From contig NZ_QFRJ01000009.1 in the NCBI RefSeq assembly GCF_003143775.1, forward strand, positions 62,001-126,000: a DNA stretch of 64,000 nt. The letters are read 5' to 3'. Positions 46,882 to 55,709 of this stretch are shown here, one piece after another. A program made the translations under genes and the position numbers. This DNA is from Brumimicrobium oceani (lineage in GTDB: Bacteria > Bacteroidota > Bacteroidia > Flavobacteriales_D > Crocinitomicaceae). Every line of letters begins with the position of its first letter. Position 1 is the first letter of the stretch. The notes below the pieces were generated by a model. That model had not been told where the DNA came from. It ran no database searches and saw only the letters and a list, made by a program, of their open reading frames with translations.

Positions 46882-48243
46882 TCAGATCTTTTTTGCTTTC
46901 ATATTTTTGAAGCTTTTCAATACAATTATTCCTAGCCATATTGTTATTACTACATCAATCAATGTAGAGGCTATATACACCCCGCTAACTCCAAACCATC
47001 TCGGAAAGAAAAGCATAACGGGGACATAAAAAACAATTTGACGTGCTAGGCCGATAATACTAGCATATTTTGGTTCTTCAATTGCTGGCAAATGGGTTAG
47101 TGACATAAAAACGAAAGGAAGAAATGGGATAATTGCCATGTAAATTCTGAAATTGAGTATTTCGGCTATAGTCATAATTCTGTTTGGTAAAACCAGTTGT
47201 ATAATCATTCTTGGGAAAATCATAAAGATTAGCCAAAAAGGAAGCACTATCCAAAATCCTGATTTACAGAAAAGCCAAAAAGCTTTTTCAACGCGTTGCA
47301 ATTGTCCCGCTCCGAAATTAACACCCGATACAGGTTGTAAAGCCCTCATAAAACCGAATAAAGGGGTCATCATAAAAAGTAAAATTCTATTGGCAGCCGC
47401 AAAGAAAGAGAGATCGTCTTCTGTGCCGTAAGCAACCACCGCATTAAAAACTACGATTGCTTGAATTAATCCCATTAGACTAAGAATAAAACCTGGAAAG
47501 CCCAATTTTAAAATACTTTGGAAAGTACTTTTATGAAAAGTTAATGCATTAATGTTGGAAGGAAATGAGCCTTTACCCTTTTGATAATACAAATAACCCA
47601 TGCCACAATAAATCAACATTCCAAAATTGGTTGACCAAGCGGCTCCATCCACTCCCATATCACAATATAGAATCGCAACAGGTGTCAAAACTAAATTTGC
47701 AATTAGCCCGAAAGCCATGATGAAAGCGGCAGTCCACATTTTGCCTTCTGAGCGCACTATCATATTTAATTGTAAAGCATAAATCCATAAGGGCGTTGCT
47801 AAAACAGTTATTTTGAAATAACTCACTCCATATTCTAGTACCTCACCAGTTCCACCCATCATTTTGATGAGTGGTTCAGCGAAAAGGTATGCTGGAACTG
47901 CGAATAAAACGGAGACCATTAAGGTAAAAATCGTAGCGTTTGGGATTACTCTTTGCAGATTTTTAGTATCGTCTTTACCAAGAAGCACACTAATATGATT
48001 TCCTGCACCTGTTCCTACCCAAGAGCCAAGTCCCAACATTATAGATGTAAGAGGATAGGCTAAGGCTACTCCTGCAAGAGCTGTTTCATTGAGCAATTGA
48101 CCAATATAAATGGTGTCCATAAAAGCGTTTAAACCATATAAAACCATTGCAAGAATTGCCGGTAAGGACAGCTTCCACATCACTTTTTTTAGGTTTCCGT
48201 TGAGAATGAATTGCTGCTGTTTAGATTGGACTGGAGTTTTCAT
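46882..48243 (-). CDS. MATE family efflux transporter
   Basis: 453 residues with 12 membrane segments in two similar halves. LPAILAMVLYGLNAFMDTIY at the start and GLGSWVGTGAGNHISVLLGK in the first half are typical MATE sequences; GVNFGAGQLQRVEKAF is the equivalent in the second half. Such transporters export drugs or metabolites in exchange for Na+ or H+. The substrate is unknown. A direct repeat and a TATATTTG element lie upstream (48270-48307). Confidence 0.9.
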   Translation of the reverse strand: MKTPVQSKQQQFILNGNLKKVMWKLSLPAILAMVLYGLNAFMDTIYIGQLLNETALAGVALAYPLTSIMLGLGSWVGTGAGNHISVLLGKDDTKNLQRVIPNATIFTLMVSVLFAVPAYLFAEPLIKMMGGTGEVLEYGVSYFKITVLATPLWIYALQLNMIVRSEGKMWTAAFIMAFGLIANLVLTPVAILYCDMGVDGAAWSTNFGMLIYCGMGYLYYQKGKGSFPSNINALTFHKSTFQSILKLGFPGFILSLMGLIQAIVVFNAVVAYGTEDDLSFFAAANRILLFMMTPLFGFMRALQPVSGVNFGAGQLQRVEKAFWLFCKSGFWIVLPFWLIFMIFPRMIIQLVLPNRIMTIAEILNFRIYMAIIPFLPFVFMSLTHLPAIEEPKYASIIGLARQIVFYVPVMLFFPRWFGVSGVYIASTLIDVVITIWLGIIVLKSFKNMKAKKI

Positions 48244-48269
48244 ATCTTATGTTTAGCTGAAGTATTTCG

Positions 48270-48307
48270 CTGATAAGTACATTACTGATGAGTACTTTAC
48301 AAATATA
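48270..48307 (-). promoter_or_regulatory. Candidate promoter and direct-repeat operator of the MATE gene
   Basis: On the minus strand TATATTTG (48300-48307) matches the -7 consensus, and two copies of GTACTNATCAG (48285-48295 and 48270-48280, 15 bp apart) follow it before the ATG at 48243. Placement just downstream of the -7 box would suit a repressor. Inference only. Confidence 0.35.
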
Positions 48308-48413
48308 ATTATATTTATCTAAATATTAATTTAGTCTAGTCTAAATATTTGATAAATTTACCAAATTACAAGTAAATAAACGTGCATTACTTTACTTCTT
48401 TTGATTAGTAATG

Positions 48414-49277
48414 TCATTTTTCTGCTCCCTCACAATTATTATCTTCAGTTTCTAGTTGCAGCGTCTGATGATGAATACCTTGGTTTTTCAATACGCTTTG
48501 GATGCTTGGCAGCAAATCTGAATGATTTTTTTCTATCACAATATGCGAAGAGAAAACCAAATTTTCCTCATCCAATGACCACAGGAGGGTTTGATGTGTT
48601 GAAATAACATTTTGGATTTCTAAAATATTTTTTTCAATTTCATCTAAGCTTATATTTTTCGGAACGGTCTGGGCCAAAATAAGGAAACTCTCTTTAAACC
48701 GGCCCAGAACTTTATAGCTGATGAAGAGGGCAATTGCGATAGACAAAAAAGTATCAATCCAGTACAATGGATAAAAAGACATAACGATACTTCCTATTAA
48801 AACTGCCACCCAGCCCAACACATCTTCTAGCAAATGCCATGAAATAGTTCTTTCATTTAAGCTTTTACCGCCAATTACTTTCCATGCCCCAATAGAGTTC
48901 ACAATAATTCCCAGTATAGCCAAATACATCATCCCCTGGACATCCACAACTTCAGGATTCATTATCCTTTTAATCGCTTCAACAATGATTATAACAGAAC
49001 CCAGCAGTAAAATAATGCAATTGAGAAAAGCACTTATGATTGATAATCGACGGTATCCAAAAGTGAATTTTTTATTGGCTTTCTGATTTGATATTTTTTC
49101 TAGATACCACGAAGATCCTAAAGCAACGGAATCGCCCAAATCATGAATTGCGTCAGACAAAATTGCCACAGAATTGGTAAGAATACCACCGATAAATTCA
49201 ATTATGGTAAAGGAGAGATTTAGAAAAAAGGCTACACCGATATTTTTTGTTGCTTGGTGATGATGATGATGTCCCAT
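48414..49277 (-). CDS. Cation diffusion facilitator (zinc-type CDF) exporter
   Basis: 287 residues. An N-terminal His run (MGHHHHH) precedes six membrane segments. The metal site in helix 2 is SDAIHDLGDSVALG, and the matching site in helix 5 is HLLEDVLGW, as in zinc-type CDFs (CzcD/ZitB/ZnT). A cytoplasmic ferredoxin-like C-terminal domain has the metal-linked SSHIVIEKNHSD and ends with a His/Cys-containing tail. It should export Zn2+ (or Co/Cd) from the cytoplasm by proton exchange. It lies 63 bp downstream of the Fur-family gene on the same strand. Confidence 0.9.
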   Translation of the reverse strand: MGHHHHHQATKNIGVAFFLNLSFTIIEFIGGILTNSVAILSDAIHDLGDSVALGSSWYLEKISNQKANKKFTFGYRRLSIISAFLNCIILLLGSVIIIVEAIKRIMNPEVVDVQGMMYLAILGIIVNSIGAWKVIGGKSLNERTISWHLLEDVLGWVAVLIGSIVMSFYPLYWIDTFLSIAIALFISYKVLGRFKESFLILAQTVPKNISLDEIEKNILEIQNVISTHQTLLWSLDEENLVFSSHIVIEKNHSDLLPSIQSVLKNQGIHHQTLQLETEDNNCEGAEK

Positions 49278-49334
49278 ATTTTGTGCGTTGTCTTTAAATT
49301 GTTTGTTTATGGAACAAAACTAAGTCAATTTTAC

Positions 49335-49349
49335 TGCAAGTCAGTTGCA
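49335..49349. promoter_or_regulatory. Candidate metal-regulator operator TGCAA-N5-TTGCA
   Basis: A 15-bp inverted repeat (TGCAAGTCAGTTGCA) spans the stop of the Fur-family gene, 58 bp before the CDF start. A second weaker inverted repeat TTTGTT-N5-AACAAA lies at 49302-49318. Assignment to the neighbouring regulator is inference. Confidence 0.35.
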
Positions 49350-49757
49350 ATTTGAACAATGCCCTTTCAACACAAGGTTTGCAGACTGCACCATAAAGCC
49401 TTTGGGTAGGTTAAGCGATTGGGGTTTTAATGATTTTAGACAGAATGTTTCATTACAGTTAATACAATGGAAATGATAATGTTGAAAATCGAAAGAGCAA
49501 TCACAATCTTCTGTACAAAGTCCAAATTTCGTAAATCCTGTTCCATCTTCTATCCTGTGAATCAATCCCTTTTGTTCAAAAGTAGTTAGGGTTCTAAAAA
49601 GTGTGCTTTTATCAGCATGATCAAACTTTTCTTCTAATTCTGTCAGAGATGTACAATTCTTTTCTTCCAAAAAATAGCGTAAAACAATCATTCGCATTGC
49701 AGTTGGGCGTATTTCTCTTTTATTTAACTCTGATTCTATTTTAGTGTTTGAATTCAT
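49341..49757 (-). CDS. Fur-family transcriptional regulator (Zur-like)
   Basis: 138 residues. The N-terminal winged helix (about 10-85) has IRPTAMRMIVLRYFLE and DKSTLFRTLTTFEQKGLIHR, the recognition helix segment. The dimerisation domain carries HYHFHCINCNETFC and a C-terminal CSNC, giving the two CxxC pairs of a structural zinc site, plus His residues for the sensory site. An extra CTEDCDC element precedes it. The adjacent CDF exporter points to zinc or a similar metal as the signal. Confidence 0.87.
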   Translation of the reverse strand: MNSNTKIESELNKREIRPTAMRMIVLRYFLEEKNCTSLTELEEKFDHADKSTLFRTLTTFEQKGLIHRIEDGTGFTKFGLCTEDCDCSFDFQHYHFHCINCNETFCLKSLKPQSLNLPKGFMVQSANLVLKGHCSNCN

Positions 49758-50009
49758 TTTTCTGCGAAGATTAGTTTTTATGTGTACAAATATAAAACTC
49801 TATTTTTGATAGTTGTTTTTATAATTTAATGCATAATCTAAAATACTGCCTACTGATAGTCAAGAAGAGTGATGTATTTGAACTTTATGGAAGGTTGAGC
49901 TAAAGAATAAAAAGACGAAAAGTGTATTTAGAAATTTCATAGAATATTAGTTTTAAATCGTTTAACGTTATTAACGTGCTACTGAATTAAATTGCTGGTT
50001 TACAGAAAT
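49758..50009. other. Intergenic region without recognised features
   Basis: About 250 bases between the Fur-family gene start and a decayed hairpin. The promoter of the Fur-family gene should be here. No coding frame or repeat was recognised. Confidence 0.4.
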
Positions 50010-50046
50010 AAAAAAAAGCAACTACCTTTCGATAATCGCCTTTCTA
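50010..50046 (-). repeat. Decayed copy of the hairpin found downstream of typA
   Basis: TACCTTTCGATAATCGCCTT (50023-50042) is identical to the terminator right half at 57206-57225, but the left arm has changed from GGCGATTA to GCAACTA, so the stem no longer forms well. It lies 28 bp past the TonB receptor stop and may have been its terminator. Confidence 0.6.
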
Positions 50047-50073
50047 AAAATTCATTAAAGTTTTATTTGAAAC

Positions 50074-52389
50074 TTATTTCAACTTAAAACTATAACTAAA
50101 TGACGGAAAGAATCCAAAGAAACTTTGCTGATAGAGTTTTAATTCTCCTTTTTCGTATGAACTACTAAACTCATTTTGAACAGGAATTAAATCATGCTGA
50201 TAAAAGTAATAATAAGGATTTCTTCTTCCATATAGATTAAAGATACTAATTGTCCAAGTCCGCTCACCCCATTTGGTTTCCTTCGTATGATTAAAAGCGA
50301 CATCCATGCGGTGATAATCCCTCATTCTGTGATTATTGATTCCATCAAAGTTATAAATATCATCTCCATCAAAAGTATAAATTTCATTGGCTAAAGTTAA
50401 GGGGTACCCAGTACCATAATTCCAAGTTGCTGAGAAATCTATCTTCTTATTCAATTGATAAATGGCTACCACATTAATACTCAAAGGCCTGTCATATTTA
50501 AAAGGAAAAACTCTCCCACCATTTAATGTTTCATATTGTAATAAGGATCTAGAAACGGTTGCACTTATCCAACCACTTAATTTCCCTTTCTTTTTTTGAG
50601 CTAAGAATTCAATTCCATACGCTCTATTTTCTCCATTCTTCTCCACTAAATCCTCCCATTCATCAACATAACCCATCAATGATTTACCAGGTTTGAAGCT
50701 AATCACATTATTGGCAGTTTTATGATAAGCCTCTAGACTTAATATGTATTTGTCTTTCTGGATTGATTTATATAAACCAACCGAATGCTGAACCCCTCTT
50801 GATGGAGGAATCTTTCTATTTGTTGGCATCCAATAATCCGAAGGCAAACCCGTTCCGGAATATGACAATAAATGAATATACTGATTCATCACCGTATAGG
50901 AGTATTTTAAAGACCAAGTTTTAAGAAAATTCAGACTGGAAACTATCCGTGGTTCAAGGTTATGATAACTTGTATCTTGAACAGTATAGTTGGAATAACG
51001 AAGACCTCCTTTGAGAGAAAACCAATTGTAATCTAACTCTATTTCAGAGTATCCACCGCTTTCAAAAGTGAGTAATTGTGAGAGTTGATTGCGTTCTAAA
51101 TCTTCGATATCATTCCCTTTCTGACTATATTCGATGTCATTGGGTCTAAAAGCATGGTAAACTGCATTCACTCCAAAATGTAAATTTAATTTGTCATTGA
51201 TGAAAAAAGAGTAGTCATTTTTAAAGCCATAATCTCTCACTCCAGTAGTTAGCTTATTATTTATTTCTTGATTTGAATCCTCAGTTTCTTCTTTAAAGCG
51301 AAACTTCTCATTGTAATTATAATTCGTAACATAAATAGTCGTGTTACTAAACAATCTCGATCCAAATTTGTGGTTCCATCTAAAAGCCAACATTGTATTT
51401 CCCCATGAAAGCTTATTGTCTAGGGTAGAAAGTCCTTCATTATCTGAATTAATTTTTAGATTATCTCGCCCTCGATAAAAGCTAAGGAAAAACTTATTTT
51501 TATCCGAAGAATTAAGGTTGATTTTGGCATTCAAGTCATTAAATCGATAATCTATTCCCTCACCGAATATCCTAAAAATAGGCAAAGGATTAATCCTTCC
51601 AGAAACGATAAATGAGGCTTTATTTTTAATCAACGGACCTTCAACTGCCAACCTAGTTGATAATAGTCCAACAGCCCCTTGCGTTCGAAATTCCTTCGAG
51701 TTTCCTTCCTTTGTTCTCACATCTAAAACAGAAGACAATCTACCAGAATATTCAGCTGGAAAACCACTTTTCATCAACTTCGTGCTTTTTATGATGTCAG
51801 CATTAAATACAGAGAAAAAACCTCCAAAATGAGCTACGTTATATAGCGGAACATCATCTAATAACATTAAGTTTTGTTCTGCTCCTCCTCCTCTAACATA
51901 ATAATTACTAGAATTCTCACCTCCCGACTCTACTCCTGGTGTCAATTGGTAGGTTTTAATAATATCTACTTCCCCAAATAAATTGGGCAACCTCCTTATA
52001 TCCTCCATCGCAATTGAAATAGAACCCATTTCATCCTCTTTAATTTCACTCTTTTTGCCGAAAATATCCACCTCATCAAAATTGGTGACTTTACTTTTCA
52101 AATAAACATTAAAAGAACCTGCCACATTAATTGTAGCAATAGAGATAATGGTGTCTTGAAAACCATAAGCTCTCACCTTAATAGTAGAATCACCTTTTTC
52201 TAAACTCAAACTATAGAAACCATATTCATTCGTTGTTGAACCATTTTTGGATTGAAGGCTAAATACAACTCCGCCAATGATACTCTCATTTGAGGATTGA
52301 TCGAAAAGATAGCCGCTGATGACCCTATTTTGAGAATTAACAATACCACAAGCAAAACTGAATAAAATGAAGAGAATTAATCTAATCAT
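50074..52389 (-). CDS. TonB-dependent receptor with carboxypeptidase-like regulatory domain
   Basis: 771 residues. A signal peptide (ending GIVNSQ) is followed by a carboxypeptidase-regulatory-like domain (about 20-100, ISGYLFDQSSNESIIGGVVF; STTNEYGFYSLSLEKGD), a plug domain (about 115-230, TPGVESGGENSSNYYVRGGG) and a 22-strand barrel with long loops. The last residues (SFSYSFKLK) form the closing strand. It imports a substrate across the outer membrane using TonB energy. It is 2 bp downstream of the DUF4249 lipoprotein gene, the usual pair. Substrate unknown. Confidence 0.92.
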   Translation of the reverse strand: MIRLILFILFSFACGIVNSQNRVISGYLFDQSSNESIIGGVVFSLQSKNGSTTNEYGFYSLSLEKGDSTIKVRAYGFQDTIISIATINVAGSFNVYLKSKVTNFDEVDIFGKKSEIKEDEMGSISIAMEDIRRLPNLFGEVDIIKTYQLTPGVESGGENSSNYYVRGGGAEQNLMLLDDVPLYNVAHFGGFFSVFNADIIKSTKLMKSGFPAEYSGRLSSVLDVRTKEGNSKEFRTQGAVGLLSTRLAVEGPLIKNKASFIVSGRINPLPIFRIFGEGIDYRFNDLNAKINLNSSDKNKFFLSFYRGRDNLKINSDNEGLSTLDNKLSWGNTMLAFRWNHKFGSRLFSNTTIYVTNYNYNEKFRFKEETEDSNQEINNKLTTGVRDYGFKNDYSFFINDKLNLHFGVNAVYHAFRPNDIEYSQKGNDIEDLERNQLSQLLTFESGGYSEIELDYNWFSLKGGLRYSNYTVQDTSYHNLEPRIVSSLNFLKTWSLKYSYTVMNQYIHLLSYSGTGLPSDYWMPTNRKIPPSRGVQHSVGLYKSIQKDKYILSLEAYHKTANNVISFKPGKSLMGYVDEWEDLVEKNGENRAYGIEFLAQKKKGKLSGWISATVSRSLLQYETLNGGRVFPFKYDRPLSINVVAIYQLNKKIDFSATWNYGTGYPLTLANEIYTFDGDDIYNFDGINNHRMRDYHRMDVAFNHTKETKWGERTWTISIFNLYGRRNPYYYFYQHDLIPVQNEFSSSYEKGELKLYQQSFFGFFPSFSYSFKLK

Positions 52390-52391
52390 AA

Positions 52392-53411
52392 TTAGAAGTT
52401 AATGGTTCTCTCTGGAAAGAAAAAATTCTTTTGAGAATGATTATAAACTCCAAAAACTCCTAAGCCGTTTTCTACATTACTTGAAACATTTTGTGGTTCA
52501 GAAGCCCCAAACAAAAAATTAACGTCGCTCGTAATTAAATGAATCCTTTTATTTGTCTCAAATTCATAATATTCCTTCGAGACATTTCTAAGATGATAAT
52601 TTAATTTTTTATGGGGGAAATCCACAGGGCCATTGCCCATATATGCCACCATTGGGAAATAGAAACTTACAGATTTTTCTTCTCCGCTAAATGTTTTGTC
52701 TGTAAAAAGTAATGATTTGGAGGTAGAAGGGGGGCCTCCATTAAAACTAGAGGAGTAATGGCTTAATCCTGTTATAAAGGCTTCGTCTGTTCTTAAAGAG
52801 TATTTAACTAACTCTTTATCAGGGGGACTTATTTGAGTAACAACTATTTCATAATAATTATCTTCTCCTGGAGGATCTTGGAAAGTTAAAGTGGAAGAGC
52901 CATACAACTCATTTTCTTTGATGAATAGTGCATATACTGAGGATGTGTCCACAGATTTAATTGGAACTTTATTGGGCATTTTAGACTTACTTGAAACGAA
53001 TTGATCACCACAAAACACTTCTATTTCTAACTCATCTCCGGCTTCTGGAAAATCTTGTTCATTTTCAAATAGTGCATAGTATTCTTTTGTCTGATCATAA
53101 AATATAGTATCGTAAGCTATGCTGTTTTTCATGAGGACAACTTTACAATTCTGTAAATTTTCTTGGGGCTTATCATTAACCGAAGAACTCAGTCCCAAAA
53201 TTAAAAAATTCGGGACTTTCTGAGGATAAGCTGAATCCCAGTAAATAATTCCAGGTCCTGTATCTAAATCCTCAGGCCAATTGGTGATTTCAGACCTCAT
53301 TACTAATCTGGGTTCTGCCTTTTTAACATCAATTATTACTTCTTTTTCACAGGAGTAAAAAAGATTGAGCAGAAAAAGTATAGTTAAAGGATATATAACA
53401 GATCTATTCAT
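52392..53411 (-). CDS. DUF4249 family lipoprotein
   Basis: 339 residues. The lipobox LFYSCEKEV follows a hydrophobic signal (YPLTILFLLNLF). The mature part begins DVKKAEPRLVM and contains YALFENEQDFPEAGDELEIE, typical of DUF4249 proteins, which regularly sit with a TonB-dependent receptor. It probably acts as the receptor's partner at the outer membrane, by analogy with SusD-like proteins, but this role is not proven. Stop and receptor start are 2 bp apart. Confidence 0.88.
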   Translation of the reverse strand: MNRSVIYPLTILFLLNLFYSCEKEVIIDVKKAEPRLVMRSEITNWPEDLDTGPGIIYWDSAYPQKVPNFLILGLSSSVNDKPQENLQNCKVVLMKNSIAYDTIFYDQTKEYYALFENEQDFPEAGDELEIEVFCGDQFVSSKSKMPNKVPIKSVDTSSVYALFIKENELYGSSTLTFQDPPGEDNYYEIVVTQISPPDKELVKYSLRTDEAFITGLSHYSSSFNGGPPSTSKSLLFTDKTFSGEEKSVSFYFPMVAYMGNGPVDFPHKKLNYHLRNVSKEYYEFETNKRIHLITSDVNFLFGASEPQNVSSNVENGLGVFGVYNHSQKNFFFPERTINF

Positions 53412-53563
53412 TTTGGCGTAATTAATTTAAAGTTATAATAGCTCTTCATTATTTATATTTCCTGTGTTAACGAATTAGCTTGATATTTATTTTTGAAGAG
53501 TTAAAATTATGAATAAGGTTTGACTCAAAGAACTGAGTTATCTGAATTAAGAGGATGAAACAA

Positions 53564-54525
53564 CTAATGCTCGTCCTTTTTATCTTCTAGAATTTTTTTC
53601 AAAATATTAATTACGTTAGGTTCATCATAAATCCTATTATTAATTATTAGTATTGGAGTTTGAAATATAAAATTATCTTTTAAAACGTCAATATTCCTCA
53701 ATATTTGTTTATGGACATTTATCGAATTATAATCTTCTTTAAAATCTTTTATATTTAGTCCTAAATGCTCCGCAAATGATAATATAAGAGAGTCACTCAG
53801 AATACCATCGTGTACTCGCTCAATTACGAAATCGTTCATAGCATCAAATGCATTCTGATTATCTGCCGCAATTGGGGCCTTTGCAAACTTTAGCAATTGA
53901 TCACTGAAGTATACAAATTTAAATTGGGCAATATCTTTATATCTGTCAGCAAGTAGTTTTATATCATCGTAAATAGTATAACAATGCAAACATTCATAGT
54001 TTGAAATCACTGCAATTTCCAAGCAACAGCCATTTCCCGTTTCCATGATATGTGGCCCCTCTAAATTGCCTTGAAATTCCCTGTGAAAATCTTTTTTTAA
54101 AAAAACGGATACTTTGGCATCATCAATTAACTCACTTTTAACTCCATTAAGACTTACTTGATAAACCGCAGTGTTATATATGGCTTCTGCCCTTATCGAA
54201 TCATTTGCTAAAACAGCTTCATAATCATTGTTTTTTAATTCGATTTCAAGAGCTGAAGTAAAGTTCTTAGGAGTGTAACTTTTTATAAATTCATATTTAG
54301 TTTGATTCGCTCTATGCGCCTCTTCTTCCAGTAACATATCAATAAAAAAATCGCTTATAGCGTTTAATTTTAAATTATAAATTTCATTTGAAACTATCGA
54401 ATCCAAGTCCTTATCAGTTAAATTGATATCTTCATATTTGGCAATAACTACATCATTTCTATTCTCGTTTGAAGAACAACTGAAGAATAAAAATAAAGTA
54501 AAAATGAAACAACTTTTTTTCTCAT
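53564..54525 (-). CDS. DsbA-like thioredoxin-fold lipoprotein with apparent frameshift near its start
   Basis: The frame ending at 53564 is open upstream through a lipoprotein signal (FIFTLFLFFSCSSNENRND) but has no in-frame ATG before a TAA. An ATG at 54525 in the neighbouring frame reads MRKK and hits a seven-A run (54514-54520). One extra A, or a -1 slip on AAAAAAAG, joins it to KSCFIFTLFLFF and gives a protein of about 320 residues. A SurA-like helical region (about 35-150) precedes a DsbA-type domain with VISNYECLHCYTIYDD, where CLHC is the redox site, and the cis-Pro segment FQTPILIINNR. A TTG at 54406 could start a shorter form without the signal. The gene follows the four-Cys lipoprotein by 52 bp. 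The break may be a sequencing error, slippage or a true mutation. Confidence 0.72.
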
Positions 54526-54577
54526 TTTAATTTATTAAACAGGAAGGGCTAGCCCACCTCCCCCATTGGTTTAAAAA

Positions 54578-55615
54578 TTATAATTCACTAAATTTATATG
54601 ATTTTATCAATAAGTTACGATTCCAAATATACTCTTTACCAACTGCATCGTTTGGAATTTTAACCACCTTACAATTTGCTAAATCTGAACCGCTCTCAAT
54701 TTCTGGTTGCCATGGACAGGAACCGTTAACAAATGTATACATAAACCAAGTCCCACCTGCACCATAATTATAAGTGAATGCAGTTGACCCTTGTGGAACA
54801 GTCCCATAATAGCACTCACCAAAATTATTACTATCGTAACTCCCTAAAGGACAAACCTTACTATACGCGTATTCAGAATCCAAAGAGTAAAATACATAAT
54901 AGTTATAATTATTTTGACGAAAATCTTGATAAACTAACATTGCAACTTTTTTCGGATTTCTACTTTCGTAATCCCAATAATGTGCATAACCATAATTACC
55001 GGGATAAATAAACCAATTTCCAATTCCATTTACTTCATAATCCTTCCACAAAGTACTATACCAGTTATTTTCCTTGTATTTATATTTCAACATATTGTTA
55101 TATCCGTAGCCTTTGTGAATTGCACCTATATGTGTTTGTGTATTAGTATTAGCCACATAGGTGATTGGCGCTTTCGAAAATAAGCCATTTTTCAAACCCT
55201 TACTTTTGATGTTTAATGAAAAGAACTTCATATTTGCTTCAAAACTATGGTTAACAAGCTCTATTATGAGGTTAGATTCAAGCTGTTCGCCTTCCAAACT
55301 AACTTCATCATTACTTTCTCTTGGAGAATTCAAAGCAATGTCTATTTGCTTATTATTGTTAGTGCTTATTTCTAATTCATTATTATTTAGAAAATCAGTT
55401 ATTACACTCATATTATCAGAATGCAATGCATACATAACGTAATTTTTATTTGTTTCATCATAAACAATAATCTCATGTTTAAAATTTTTGTATTGTGTCT
55501 CCTCAAAATTAGAAATTTCCGTAGAATTAGAATTAACTTTTTCTTTAAAATCCTCTTTCTTGCAAGAAAGCATTCCCAATACAATAAGTGCATAAATTAA
55601 ATACGATTTTTTCAT
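54578..55615 (-). CDS. Lipoprotein of unknown function with four C-terminal cysteines
   Basis: 345 residues from ATG 55615, where KKSYLIYALIVLGMLSC gives a lipobox; an earlier ATG at 55657 would add 14 charged residues before the signal and is rejected. The mature protein has an Asn/Glu/Ser-rich N-terminal half and a Tyr/Trp/Asn-rich C-terminal half (YPGNYGYAHYWDYESRN; NYNYYVFYSLDSEYAYSKV). Apart from the lipid Cys it has exactly four cysteines, in KVCPLG, GECYYG, GSCPWQ and ANCKVV, probably two disulfides. A DsbA-like lipoprotein gene follows directly. Family not recognised. Confidence 0.75.
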   Translation of the reverse strand: MKKSYLIYALIVLGMLSCKKEDFKEKVNSNSTEISNFEETQYKNFKHEIIVYDETNKNYVMYALHSDNMSVITDFLNNNELEISTNNNKQIDIALNSPRESNDEVSLEGEQLESNLIIELVNHSFEANMKFFSLNIKSKGLKNGLFSKAPITYVANTNTQTHIGAIHKGYGYNNMLKYKYKENNWYSTLWKDYEVNGIGNWFIYPGNYGYAHYWDYESRNPKKVAMLVYQDFRQNNYNYYVFYSLDSEYAYSKVCPLGSYDSNNFGECYYGTVPQGSTAFTYNYGAGGTWFMYTFVNGSCPWQPEIESGSDLANCKVVKIPNDAVGKEYIWNRNLLIKSYKFSEL

Positions 55616-55709
55616 AGTAAATATTTTTATTTTATATGTTTTAGTTCTTAAAGGCAACTAAAATTAACCTGAAATAATTTGACTAGTATTATTTTTTTGT
55701 AAACTTAAT

